The notes beneath the pieces were generated by a model. It was not told the origin of the DNA and did not search any database. It saw only the letters and a program-made list of their open reading frames with translations. DNA of 64,000 nt from Amycolatopsis sp. WAC 01376 (lineage in GTDB: Bacteria > Actinomycetota > Actinomycetes > Mycobacteriales > Pseudonocardiaceae): positions 186,001 through 250,000 of the forward strand of contig NZ_QHKL01000004.1 of assembly GCF_003947415.1 (NCBI RefSeq), in the 5' to 3' direction. Below, in pieces: positions 23,867 through 32,252 of the stretch. The position numbers were made by a program, and so were the translations under genes. Each line of letters begins with the position of its first letter. The first letter of the stretch is position 1.

Positions 23867-24911
23867 CCCCGCGCCGGGACACCAGGAGCCAGGCGAGGTA
23901 CAGCCCGCCGATCGCCCCGGTCACCAGACCGACGGGCAGGCCGGCGAGGAACTGCTGAGTGATCAGATCGCTCGAAACCAGCAAGAGCATGCCCATCAGC
24001 GCGGCCGCGGCCAGCACGGGTCCCGAAGACCGCGTGAGCCGCTTCGCCAGCTGAGGCGCGGCGAGCGCCAGGAACGCGATCGGACCGGCGGCGGCCGTGG
24101 CGATCGAACACAGCCCCACGCTGACCGCGAGGAGCACGACCCGGCTCCGCTGCACCGGCACGCCCAGCCCCTTGGCCGAGTCGTCACCCATCTCCAGCAG
24201 GGAAAGCCTTCTGCCGTAGACCAAGGCGGGCGGGAGCAGGACGGCGATGGCGATCGCGACCGGCACGACGTGCTCCCAGCCACGTCCGTTGAGCCCGCCG
24301 ACCAGCCATGCCTGGGCAGCCAGGCCGTCCTGCCAGGCGGCCCTGGTGATCAGGTACGAGTTGAAGGCGATGAGCATCGCGTTCACGCCGATGCCGACGA
24401 GGATCAGCCGGAAGGTGTGCACGCCGCCTTTCAGTGCGAGCAACGCGATCAAGGCCGCGGTGACGACGCCGCCGACCAGCGCGCCCAGCGACACCTGGAG
24501 CATGCCGCCGTGCACGACGATGATCGTCAGCAACGCGCCCGCGGCGGCGCCTTCGGTGAAGCCGATGAAATCGGGACTGCCCAAGGGGTTCCCGGACAGG
24601 CTCTGCAGGATCGCGCCACTGACCGCGAGCGCTCCGCCGACCAGCAACGCGGTCAGCAGCCGCGGCAGCCGCAGGGTGGTCACGATGAACTCGGTGCTCC
24701 GGTCGCCGAAGCCGAACAGCGTCTGGATGACCTCGCCGACGGACAACGGGTAGTCGCCGGTGGTCATGCTGACCGCACCGACGAAGAACACGGCGACGGC
24801 CAGCAGGGTGACGACGATCGCCGCCCGCGGGGTCACGCGCAGGGACAGTCCGCCACCCGGGGTGCGCAGGACGCGGGTGCTCATCGGTGGGTGGTCTTTG
24901 GTCGCGGTCAC
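23847..24911 (-). CDS. FecCD-type iron-siderophore ABC permease, second subunit
   Basis: 354 residues from GTG 24911 (GTGA overlap with the first permease; ATG 24884 is an alternative). BtuC/FecCD family: LRLPRLLTALLVGGALAVSG, GNPLGSPDFIGFTEGAAAGA, GVPVQRSRVVLLA in the coupling region, and ten or so hydrophobic helices. It forms the inner-membrane channel for ferric siderophore together with the upstream gene. No ATPase subunit gene follows; the next gene is convergent. Confidence 0.92.
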   Translation of the reverse strand: MTATKDHPPMSTRVLRTPGGGLSLRVTPRAAIVVTLLAVAVFFVGAVSMTTGDYPLSVGEVIQTLFGFGDRSTEFIVTTLRLPRLLTALLVGGALAVSGAILQSLSGNPLGSPDFIGFTEGAAAGALLTIIVVHGGMLQVSLGALVGGVVTAALIALLALKGGVHTFRLILVGIGVNAMLIAFNSYLITRAAWQDGLAAQAWLVGGLNGRGWEHVVPVAIAIAVLLPPALVYGRRLSLLEMGDDSAKGLGVPVQRSRVVLLAVSVGLCSIATAAAGPIAFLALAAPQLAKRLTRSSGPVLAAAALMGMLLLVSSDLITQQFLAGLPVGLVTGAIGGLYLAWLLVSRRGVSRAAR

Positions 24912-25951
24912 AGGCGGGCCAGCTTCCTGCGGCGGCAGAGCGCGATGAACACCGGCGCGCCGAGGAACGCGACGACGATGCCCGCCTGCAGTTCCTCCGG
25001 CGGGTTCAGCACGCGGCCGACGACGTCGGCGCCGATCAGCGCGATCGGCGCGAGCAGCATCGAGTACGGCAGGACCCAGCGCTGGTCCGGGCCGACCAGC
25101 ATGCGCGCGGCGTGCGGCACGGCGAGCCCGAGGAACAGGACCGGCCCGACGGCCGCGGTTCCCGCGCCGCAGAGCAGGGTCACCACGATCGCGCCCAGCA
25201 CGCGGGTGCGGCCGATGTGGGCGCCGAGCGCCTTGCCGGTCTGGTCGCCGAGCGCGAGGATGTTGAGCGGCCGGGCGAGCAGCAGCGCGATGAGCGCGCC
25301 GACCGCCACGAACGGCGAGATCTGCCAGAACACGTCCCATTTGCGGCCGCTGAGCGAACCGACGTTCCAGAACCGGAACTGGTTGAACGTCTCGGGCATC
25401 AGCAGCAGGATCCCGACGATGTAGGCCTGGAGCACCGCCATGACGGCCGAACCGGCGAGCACGAGCCGATCCGGGGTGGCGCTGCGGCCCGCCGAGCCGA
25501 GGACGTACACCACTACCGACGCGATCGCCGCCCCGGCGAAGGCGAACCAGATGTAGCCGAGCACGCCGGTGACCCCGACGAACGCGATCCCCGAGACGAC
25601 CGCGGCCGACGCGCCGGTGTTGACGCCGAGCAGGCCGGGGTCGGCGAGCGGGTTCCGGGTCAACGCCTGCATCACCGCGCCCGCGAGGCCGAGCGCCACG
25701 CCGACGACCACGCCCAGCAGGGTCCGCGGGATGCGGAGGTCGTGGATGATCACCGCTTCGGTCGAGCCGTCGTTGTGCCACAGCACCGACCAGGTGGAGG
25801 TGAACGGGATGCTCTTCGACCCCACCCAGATACTGAGCAGGAACACGAGCGCCAGCAAGGCGAGCCCGACCACCAGACCGCCCGCGCGGAACGTCCGTGC
25901 CGCCGCGCTGGGCGGGGACGCCGCGGCGGGCGCGCGTTCGGTGACGACCAC
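24908..25951 (-). CDS. FecCD-type iron-siderophore ABC permease, first subunit
   Basis: 347 residues from GTG 25951, chosen for its GGGAGG site; an in-frame ATG at 25999 would reach toward the iron box. FecCD motifs are LRIPRTLLGVVVGVALGLAG and TRNPLADPGLLGVNTGASAA, with about ten transmembrane helices. First gene of a two-permease operon for uptake of ferric hydroxamate. The iron box at 26017-26035 lies between it and the divergent exporter genes, pointing to IdeR/DmdR1 control. Confidence 0.93.
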   Translation of the reverse strand: MVVTERAPAAASPPSAAARTFRAGGLVVGLALLALVFLLSIWVGSKSIPFTSTWSVLWHNDGSTEAVIIHDLRIPRTLLGVVVGVALGLAGAVMQALTRNPLADPGLLGVNTGASAAVVSGIAFVGVTGVLGYIWFAFAGAAIASVVVYVLGSAGRSATPDRLVLAGSAVMAVLQAYIVGILLLMPETFNQFRFWNVGSLSGRKWDVFWQISPFVAVGALIALLLARPLNILALGDQTGKALGAHIGRTRVLGAIVVTLLCGAGTAAVGPVLFLGLAVPHAARMLVGPDQRWVLPYSMLLAPIALIGADVVGRVLNPPEELQAGIVVAFLGAPVFIALCRRRKLARL

Positions 25952-26016
25952 GGAGCCTCCCTTCGAGTGAGGCGAGGCTAACCGAACGCCGGAGTTCACC
26001 TCAACGAGCTACCTAC

Positions 26017-26035
26017 TTAGACTAGCCTTACCTAC
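26017..26035. promoter_or_regulatory. Iron box (IdeR/DmdR1-type) between permease and exporter operons
   Basis: 19-bp site ttagactagccttacctac matches the consensus TTAGGTTAGGCTAACCTAA at roughly 14 positions. It sits in the 105-bp divergent promoter region and so could repress both operons when iron is plentiful. Confidence 0.75.
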
Positions 26036-26056
26036 CCCCGACCCACGGAGGCGCCG

Positions 26057-27742
26057 GTGTCCGCAACGGCCACCACCAGCCGGAGCGTCCTGCGCCAGGC
26101 CATCTCCGGGCAGCGACGTCGAGTCACGCTCGCTTCCGTGCTCGCCGCCGGACATCAAGGCGGTGAAGCACTCGTCCCGGTGATCATCGGGGTGGTGATC
26201 GACCAGGCGGTCGCCGGCGGTTCCGCGGGCACGCTCGTGTTCTGGCTCGCCGTGCTCGGCGTGGTCTTCGCGGGACTGTCCTACAGCTACCGCTTCGCCG
26301 CGAGAGCGGCCGAAGGCGCCTCGCTGCGGGCGGCGCACGATCTCCGCATCGCGATCAGCCGCCGCGTCCTGCATCCCGGCGGTGGCGCCGAAAACGGCAA
26401 GCTGGCGGGTGAACTGGTCAACATCGGCACCAGCGACGCGCAGCGGGTCGGCGTGGTGAACGCGGCGCTGCCGTTCGGGATCGCCGCGCTCGCCGGGGTG
26501 CTGGTCAGCGCCGTCGCCCTGCTGCGCATCTCGCTTCCGCTGGGTCTTCTCGTGCTCCTGGGCACGCCTCCGCTGCTGTACCTCGCGCATCTCATCGGCA
26601 AGCCGCTGGAACGCCGCAGCGAGGCCGAACAGGAGCGCTCCGCGCACGCTTCGGGCGTCGCCACGGATCTGGTCTCCGGCCTGCGGGTGCTCAAGGGCAT
26701 CGGCGCCGAGCCCGCCGCCGTCGCGCGTTATCGGGACACCAGCCAGAACTCGCTCAAGGCCACCTTGCGCGCCGCAAGGGCGAAGGCGTGGCACGACGGC
26801 GCGGTGCTGGCGCTGACCGGCGTCTTCATCGCGGTCGTCGCCCTCGTCGGCGGGCATCTCGCGTCGTCGGGGGCGATCAGTGTCGGCGATCTCGTCGCCG
26901 CGGTGGGGCTGGCCCAGTTCCTGCTCACCCCGTTCCTGATCTTCTCGTGGGTCAACGGCGAACTGGCGCAGGGCCGTGCGTCGGCGTCCCGGGTCGCCGA
27001 CCTGCTGACCACGCCTGTGGCGGTCGAACCGGGTGACGGCGAACTCCCCGCCCCCGCCGGCGGGAACGTCAAGTTCACCCAGGTGTCGTACCGCAGCCTC
27101 CGCGGGGTCGACCTCGACATCCCGGCAGGGCAGCTGATCGGCGTCGTCGCCGCCGATCCGGCCGCCGCGACCGATCTGCTCGACTGCCTCGGCCGTGCGG
27201 GCGATCCCGCCGAGGGCCAGGTCCACGTCGACGGCGTCGATCTGTCCACTGTGGACCCGGACCGGGTGCGGGAGGTCGTCCTGGTCGCCGCGCACGACGC
27301 GGACCTGTTCGAAGGGACGCTGGCGGAGAACGTCCACGCCGGTGGCCGCGAATCCGGCGACGCGCTGGCCGCGTCGGCCGCGGACGAGGTCGCGGCGGCG
27401 TTGCCGGACGGCACCGCGACCGCGGTCACCGAACGCGGGCGTTCCCTCTCCGGCGGGCAGCGGCAACGGGTCGCGCTCGCCCGCGCGCTCGCCGCGGACG
27501 CGCCGGTGCTCGTCGTCCACGATCCGACGACGGCGGTGGACACGGTGACCGAGGCGAAGATCGCCACCGGGCTCGCCCGGCTACGACAAGGACGGACCAC
27601 GATCCTGGTGACCACGAGCCCCGCCCTGCTCGCCGTGACGGACCGCGTCGTCGTCCTCGACGGCGGCCGGATCACCGGCGAGGGCGGCCACGCCGAACTC
27701 GCCCGCGACCGCGCCGACTACCGCGCGGCGGTGTTGTCATGA
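26057..27742 (+). CDS. ABC exporter half-transporter, degenerate nucleotide site
   Basis: 561 residues: N-terminal six-helix exporter domain (about 1-300), then a nucleotide-binding domain. Walker A is lost (GVVAADPAAATDLL in place of GxxGxGKS), the catalytic glutamate after Walker B is proline (VVHDPTTAVD), and the H-loop histidine is missing (LVTTSPALL). The ABC signature LSGGQRQRVALARA is intact. It pairs with the next gene (ATGA overlap), whose defects are the mirror image, giving one working composite ATP site. Position beside siderophore genes and behind an iron box suggests siderophore export. Confidence 0.88.
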   Translation: MSATATTSRSVLRQAISGQRRRVTLASVLAAGHQGGEALVPVIIGVVIDQAVAGGSAGTLVFWLAVLGVVFAGLSYSYRFAARAAEGASLRAAHDLRIAISRRVLHPGGGAENGKLAGELVNIGTSDAQRVGVVNAALPFGIAALAGVLVSAVALLRISLPLGLLVLLGTPPLLYLAHLIGKPLERRSEAEQERSAHASGVATDLVSGLRVLKGIGAEPAAVARYRDTSQNSLKATLRAARAKAWHDGAVLALTGVFIAVVALVGGHLASSGAISVGDLVAAVGLAQFLLTPFLIFSWVNGELAQGRASASRVADLLTTPVAVEPGDGELPAPAGGNVKFTQVSYRSLRGVDLDIPAGQLIGVVAADPAAATDLLDCLGRAGDPAEGQVHVDGVDLSTVDPDRVREVVLVAAHDADLFEGTLAENVHAGGRESGDALAASAADEVAAALPDGTATAVTERGRSLSGGQRQRVALARALAADAPVLVVHDPTTAVDTVTEAKIATGLARLRQGRTTILVTTSPALLAVTDRVVVLDGGRITGEGGHAELARDRADYRAAVLS

Positions 27743-29496
27743 CGCGCGAACTGCTCCCCACCGCCGACGGCAAGCGGATCCGCGCGGTCCTCGGCGAACT
27801 GCTCCGCACCTCGAAGGCCCGTGCCGCCGGCGCGCTGGCGATGCTCGTCTGCGCGACCGCGATCGGGCTGCTCACCGCACGCCTGCTCGGCCACATCGTC
27901 GATCTGGTCATCGAAAAACGGCCCGCGACCGAACTGACCACCCCCGTGGTGGCATTGGTGCTGGTCGCCGTCGGGCAGGCGATCGCGACGGCACTGGGTG
28001 TCTCGCTGACCGCGAAGCTCGGCGAAACGCTGCTGGCGGAACTGCGCGAACGGTTCGTCGACCGGGCGCTCGGTCTCCCGCTGGAGCAGGTCGAACGCGC
28101 GGGCTCCGGCGACCTGACCGCTCGCGTCACCAACGACGTCACGGTGGTCGCGAGGGCGGTCCGTGAGGCCCTGCCCGAACTGGGCCGGTCGGTGCTCACC
28201 ATCGTGCTGACCCTCGGCGCGCTCGCCGTCCTCGACTGGCGGTTCCTGCTGGCCGCGTTGCTGGCGACGCCGATCCAGCTGCACACCGTGCGCTGGTACG
28301 TCCGCAACGCCGTGCCGTTGTACGCGAAGCAGCGGATCGCGACCGGTTCACAGCAACAGCAACTGCTCGACACGATCGGCGGCGCGAAGACCGTCCGCGC
28401 GTTCCGGCTCGCCGACGCCCACGTCGAGCGGGTCCGGCAGCGGTCCGAGGGCGCGATGGACCTGATGCTGCGCGGTGTGCGGCTGATGACGAAGTTCTTC
28501 GCCCGGCTCAACCTGGCCGAGTTCGTGGGCCTCTCGGCCGTGCTCGCGGCCGGGTTCCTGTTGGTGGGCGCCGACGCGGTGACCGTCGGCGCGGCGACGG
28601 CGGCGGCGTTATACTTCCACAGCCTGTTCGGTCCGATCAACAGCGCGCTGGCGCTGGTGGACGACGCGCAAGCGGCCGCCGCGAGCCTCGCCCGGCTGGT
28701 CGGTGTCGCCGATCTGCCAGCCCCGCGCGAACCCGAGCTGCCCGCGAAACCCGTTGACGCGTCGGTGAAGGCGGCCGGGCTCTGTCATTCCTATGTGGAC
28801 GGACATCCGGTGCTGCGGGACGTCGACCTCAGCCTCTCCCCCGGTGAACGGGTCGCGCTGGTGGGCGCGAGCGGAGCCGGGAAGACGACGCTCGCCAAGC
28901 TGATCGCCGGGATCCACACCCCGGACTCCGGGACGATCGCCGTCGGCGGCGTTCCGCTCGACGAGCTCGGGCCGTCCGCCACCCGGCAGGCCGTCGCGCT
29001 GATCAGCCAGGAGGTGCACGTCTTCGCCGGTTCGCTGGCGGACGACCTCCGGCTCGCCCGCCCCGGCGCCACCGACGCGGAGTTGCTGGCGGCGTTGGAA
29101 AAAGTCGGCGCGCGCGGCTGGGCCGAGGCACTGGACGAAGGTCTCGCGACCGTCGTCGGCGAAGGCGGGCACCAGCTGACCGTCACCCAATCCCAGCAGC
29201 TGGCGCTGGCCAGGCTGGTCCTCGCGGACCCGCCGATCGCGATCCTCGACGAGGCCACCGCCGAAGCCGGGAGCGCGGGCGCGAAAACCCTCGAAGCCGC
29301 CGCGGCCGCCGCATTGGAAGGCCGGACCGGTCTCGTCGTCGCGCACCGGCTGACACAGGCCGCTGCGTCGGACCGCGTCGTCGTGCTCGAGGCGGGCGTG
29401 ATCGTCGAAAGCGGGACACACGAGGAGCTCGTGGCCTCCGGTGGTCAGTACGCAACGCTTTGGGCGGCATGGTCGGACAACCGTTCACGGACGTGA
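27739..29496 (+). CDS. ABC exporter half-transporter, catalytic subunit
   Basis: 585 residues: six-helix exporter domain (1-310) and nucleotide-binding domain with intact Walker A (LVGASGAGKTTLAKLIAG), Walker B with catalytic glutamate (PIAILDEATAE) and H-loop (LVVAHRLTQ). The signature is degenerate (LTVTQSQQLALAR instead of LSGGQ). Together with the partner encoded upstream, its Walker A faces the partner's good LSGGQ, so a heterodimer with a single hydrolytic site is expected. Likely exports the desferri-siderophore made by the NRPS. Confidence 0.9.
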   Translation: MTRELLPTADGKRIRAVLGELLRTSKARAAGALAMLVCATAIGLLTARLLGHIVDLVIEKRPATELTTPVVALVLVAVGQAIATALGVSLTAKLGETLLAELRERFVDRALGLPLEQVERAGSGDLTARVTNDVTVVARAVREALPELGRSVLTIVLTLGALAVLDWRFLLAALLATPIQLHTVRWYVRNAVPLYAKQRIATGSQQQQLLDTIGGAKTVRAFRLADAHVERVRQRSEGAMDLMLRGVRLMTKFFARLNLAEFVGLSAVLAAGFLLVGADAVTVGAATAAALYFHSLFGPINSALALVDDAQAAAASLARLVGVADLPAPREPELPAKPVDASVKAAGLCHSYVDGHPVLRDVDLSLSPGERVALVGASGAGKTTLAKLIAGIHTPDSGTIAVGGVPLDELGPSATRQAVALISQEVHVFAGSLADDLRLARPGATDAELLAALEKVGARGWAEALDEGLATVVGEGGHQLTVTQSQQLALARLVLADPPIAILDEATAEAGSAGAKTLEAAAAAALEGRTGLVVAHRLTQAAASDRVVVLEAGVIVESGTHEELVASGGQYATLWAAWSDNRSRT

Positions 29497-29539
29497 CCCG
29501 GGACGCACCGTCACCGGTTGCAATCGGGCGGTCCGCGTC

Positions 29540-29558
29540 TTAGGTTAGCCAAACCTGA
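29540..29558 (+). promoter_or_regulatory. Iron box upstream of the siderophore-binding lipoprotein
   Basis: ttaggttagccaaacctga matches the IdeR/DmdR1 consensus at about 16-17 of 19 positions, the best box in the window. It lies 51 bp before the lipoprotein start, in a gap of 113 bp, so this gene has its own iron-regulated promoter. Confidence 0.88.
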
Positions 29559-29609
29559 TTCTCGATTAATCCGGCATTGCGCCGGACCGCCGATCACGAA
29601 GGACGGATG

Positions 29610-30695
29610 ATGGCCCGAATCCCCACCCTCTCCGCCGTGCGCGGGCGCCTGAAGACCGCCGGCCTGCTGGCGTCCACCCTGGTGCTGGCCGCCTCGCTCA
29701 CCGCGTGCGGAGGAGGCGGCGAGTCGGCCACCCCGGCCGCGCAGAACTCCGCCGGCTCCGCGGTGGACGCGAACGCGTTCCCGACGACGATCGAGCACAA
29801 GTACGGCAGCACCACCATCACGCAGGAGCCCAAGCGTGTGGTCACGGTCGGCCTGACCGAGCAGGACGCGCTGCTGGCGCTGGGCGTGGTCCCGGTCGGT
29901 GTCACCGACTGGCTCGGCAAGTTCCCCGGCACCATCGGCCCGTGGGCGACCGACAAGCTCGGCGGCGCCGCGCTGCCCGAGGTCCTCAAGGACGTGGACG
30001 GACCGCAGTACGAGAAGATCGCCGCGCTGAAGCCGGATCTGATCATCGCGCTGTACTCCGGGCTCACCAAGGAGCAGTACGACAAGCTGAGCCAGATCGG
30101 CGTCCCGGTCGTCGCGCAGCCCAAGGAGTACAACGACTACGGCATCCCCTGGAACGAGGCGACCAAGAAGGTCGGCCAGGCCGTCGGACGCGCCACCAAG
30201 GCGAACGAACTGGTCAAGGGCGTCGAGGACAAGTTCGCCCAGGCTCGCAAGGACCACCCGGAGTTCGCCGGCAAGTCGGCCCTGATGGCGTCGACCTACG
30301 AGGGCTACTTCGTCTACGGCAGCCAGGACGGTCGCTCGCACATCCTCGAATCGCTCGGTTTCAAGCTGCCCGCCGACCTCGACGCCGCCATCGGCGACAA
30401 GTTCGGCAAGAGCCTCAGCGCCGAACGGACCGACCTGCTCGACCGCGACGCGCTCGTGTGGCTCATCGACACCCCGGCCAAGGCGCAGGAGATCCTCGGC
30501 AAGGACGCGCTCTACAGCGGACTGAAGGTGTCGAAGGAAAAGCGTGAGGTCTTCATCGAGAACGAAGGCACCTATGGCAGCGCGGTCTCCTTCGTGACCG
30601 TGCTGAGCCTGCCGTACGTGATCGACCGGATCGTCCCGCAGCTCGCCGCCGCGGTCGACGGTGACCCGAAGACCGAGGTCAAACCGGCCAACTGA
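29610..30695 (+). CDS. Ferric-siderophore-binding lipoprotein (FecB/FhuD-like)
   Basis: 361 residues; ATG 29610 is preferred over the adjacent ATG 29607 for ribosome-site spacing (AAGGA). Lipoprotein signal with lipobox LTAC, then the periplasmic-binding TroA-like fold: PKRVVTVGLTEQDALLALGV, YEKIAALKPDLIIALYSGLT and YGSAVSFVTVLSLPYVIDRI near the C-terminus. It captures the ferric hydroxamate and hands it to the FecCD permeases. It is followed by a 29-bp perfect hairpin terminator. Confidence 0.93.
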   Translation: MARIPTLSAVRGRLKTAGLLASTLVLAASLTACGGGGESATPAAQNSAGSAVDANAFPTTIEHKYGSTTITQEPKRVVTVGLTEQDALLALGVVPVGVTDWLGKFPGTIGPWATDKLGGAALPEVLKDVDGPQYEKIAALKPDLIIALYSGLTKEQYDKLSQIGVPVVAQPKEYNDYGIPWNEATKKVGQAVGRATKANELVKGVEDKFAQARKDHPEFAGKSALMASTYEGYFVYGSQDGRSHILESLGFKLPADLDAAIGDKFGKSLSAERTDLLDRDALVWLIDTPAKAQEILGKDALYSGLKVSKEKREVFIENEGTYGSAVSFVTVLSLPYVIDRIVPQLAAAVDGDPKTEVKPAN

Positions 30696-30708
30696 GCCGT
30701 TTCCTCTT

Positions 30709-30767
30709 GAGTACATGAAGGACCCCTTCCTTGCGCCTGGCGCAAGGAAGGGGTCCTTCATGTACTC
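30709..30767 (+). terminator. 29-bp perfect hairpin after the binding lipoprotein
   Basis: Arms 30709-30737 and 30739-30767 are perfectly complementary with a single-base loop. The arm contains tacatgaaggaccccttcc, which recurs as two separated arms at 57198-57226 and 57658-57678. A smaller hairpin follows at 30792-30808. The rest of the gap to 30888 has no recognised feature. Confidence 0.8.
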
Positions 30768-30888
30768 GCGCAAGATGTGAAGGTCGAGTTTCCTCGGCTG
30801 AGCCGAGGGAAGGGGGCCTTCACGGACCGGGCCTGACATCAACCGCAGCCGGAATCCATGTAGCTACATCCTTGGCGATGATTACCAC

Positions 30889-31920
30889 TCACGAACCCCA
30901 GAAGTTGTGCAGTGGAACGGTGATCTGCTTCAACCAGGTCTTCGTGGTGAAGTCCCGGGCCTTGATGACCACCGAGCCAGGTGAGACCTCGACCTGCAGC
31001 CCTTGGTTGAACGCGCCGCCTAGGGACACTTCCCCGCCCTTGCCGTCGTCCGTCCAGCCGGTCTGCACGGCGGCGGTGTTGACGACGGTGAACCCTTCGA
31101 GATTCCCGGTGCCCGGCACCACCCGGCGGACCACCCAGTCCGACAGGTTCAGATCCCAGTGCGTGTGCCCGGAGAAGAGGAACACGTCCCGGTGGCGGCC
31201 GAGGATCGAAAGCAGCCTGTCGGGCTGGAGGTAATCGGACCGGTAGAGCTTGTTGTGCGTACCGGAAACGGTGTTGGGCAGCGGATGATGGGTCAGCACC
31301 ATCACCGGGCTGCGCCGGTTCGACCAGTACCGGAGGCGCTGTTCGAGCCAGGTGAACTGCCGGTCGCTCATCCAGACCTCGTCCCACAGTTTGGGGTCGT
31401 GGTACTTCGCGTACTGCTCGGTTCCGAGGCAGAGCACCGGAACACCGCCGAACGACGTCTCGGAGTAGACGGTGTTGCGGCCCGCGAACCGGTAGAAGCT
31501 GCGGAAGAGTGAGTCCTCGGTCGTCCCGTTGGGCCAGGTCTCCTGCGCGAGGGTGTCGGGGTCCCGCCACTTCGGGACGTAGAACTCGTGGTTGCCGATG
31601 GCCCACGCGACCTCGCGCGGATGCGGATGCTTGTCGAAGGTCGAGCGAAGCTGGGCGTACTCGAAGTCGTAGCCGCGCGGGGTGAGGTCCCCCGCGATAC
31701 CGAGTCCCGCGCTGCCGGGGTTGATCGCGTGCAGGTCGTCGAGCGCCTTGCCGAAGTCGGCGAGATCCCCCTGGATGTCGCTGAGGATGTTGAAGCGGAC
31801 GACCGGCCAGTGCGGTCCCCACTTCGCTTGCCCCTGGGGTTGCGCCTCCGCCTCACCCGGCAGCATCGCTGCCCCTGCCGCCGCACCACCGGCGGCCACC
31901 ATGAACGCTCTTCGATCCAT
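30889..31920 (-). CDS. Tat-exported calcineurin-like metallophosphoesterase
   Basis: 343 residues from ATG 31920 (a GTG 18 bases upstream is possible). Twin-arginine signal DRRAFMVAAGGAAAGAAMLP. Phosphoesterase motifs: FNILSDIQGDL near 45, GIAGDLTPRGYD, WAIGNHEFY near 110, VLTHHPLP and FSGHTHWDLNLSDW near 250 supply the two-metal site. The substrate is unknown. It lies between siderophore transport and biosynthesis genes but on its own, with hairpins on both sides, and no iron box was seen. It may be an unrelated insertion or act on the cell surface. Confidence 0.85.
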   Translation of the reverse strand: MDRRAFMVAAGGAAAGAAMLPGEAEAQPQGQAKWGPHWPVVRFNILSDIQGDLADFGKALDDLHAINPGSAGLGIAGDLTPRGYDFEYAQLRSTFDKHPHPREVAWAIGNHEFYVPKWRDPDTLAQETWPNGTTEDSLFRSFYRFAGRNTVYSETSFGGVPVLCLGTEQYAKYHDPKLWDEVWMSDRQFTWLEQRLRYWSNRRSPVMVLTHHPLPNTVSGTHNKLYRSDYLQPDRLLSILGRHRDVFLFSGHTHWDLNLSDWVVRRVVPGTGNLEGFTVVNTAAVQTGWTDDGKGGEVSLGGAFNQGLQVEVSPGSVVIKARDFTTKTWLKQITVPLHNFWGS

Positions 31921-31979
31921 AACCCGAACGCTACTCACGTTTTATGGCCGGATTCGGTCGCGCTTCTGAACAACGCAAG

Positions 31980-32032
31980 TCCGTGAAGGCCTCCTTGAGG
32001 GACTCTGGGTCCCTCAAGGAGGCCTTCACGGA
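31980..32032 (-). terminator. 24-bp perfect hairpin ending the NRPS-mbtH transcript
   Basis: Arms 31980-32003 and 32009-32032 pair completely with a 5-nt loop. It begins ten bases after the mbtH stop on the minus strand. The arm tccgtgaaggcctccttgag is related in style to the other long hairpins. Confidence 0.78.
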
Positions 32033-32042
32033 ACGAAGCGGG

Positions 32043-32252
32043 TCAGGACTCCATGGCCTTGACTAGCGAAGCGGGACGGAGGTCGGTCCAGTTGGTCTCG
32101 ACGTACTCGAGGCACTCCGGACGCGAGGCCGGGCCGAACTTCGTGGTCCAGCCCGCCGGGACCTCGACGAACTCGGGCCACAGGCTGTGCTGGCCCTCGT
32201 CGTTGACCAGCACGAGGTACGTGCCGTCGGGGTTCTCGAACGGGTTCGTCAT
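32043..32252 (-). CDS. MbtH-like NRPS accessory protein
   Basis: 69 residues: NPFENPDGTYLVLVNDEGQH, SLWPEFVEVPAGW and the tail TNWTDLRPASL are the MbtH family signature, with the conserved tryptophans. MbtH-like proteins bind adenylation domains and are often needed for their folding and activity. The ATG overlaps the NRPS stop (ATGA) and a GAAGGAG site lies inside the NRPS 3' end, so the two proteins are made together. Confidence 0.96.
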   Translation of the reverse strand: MTNPFENPDGTYLVLVNDEGQHSLWPEFVEVPAGWTTKFGPASRPECLEYVETNWTDLRPASLVKAMES

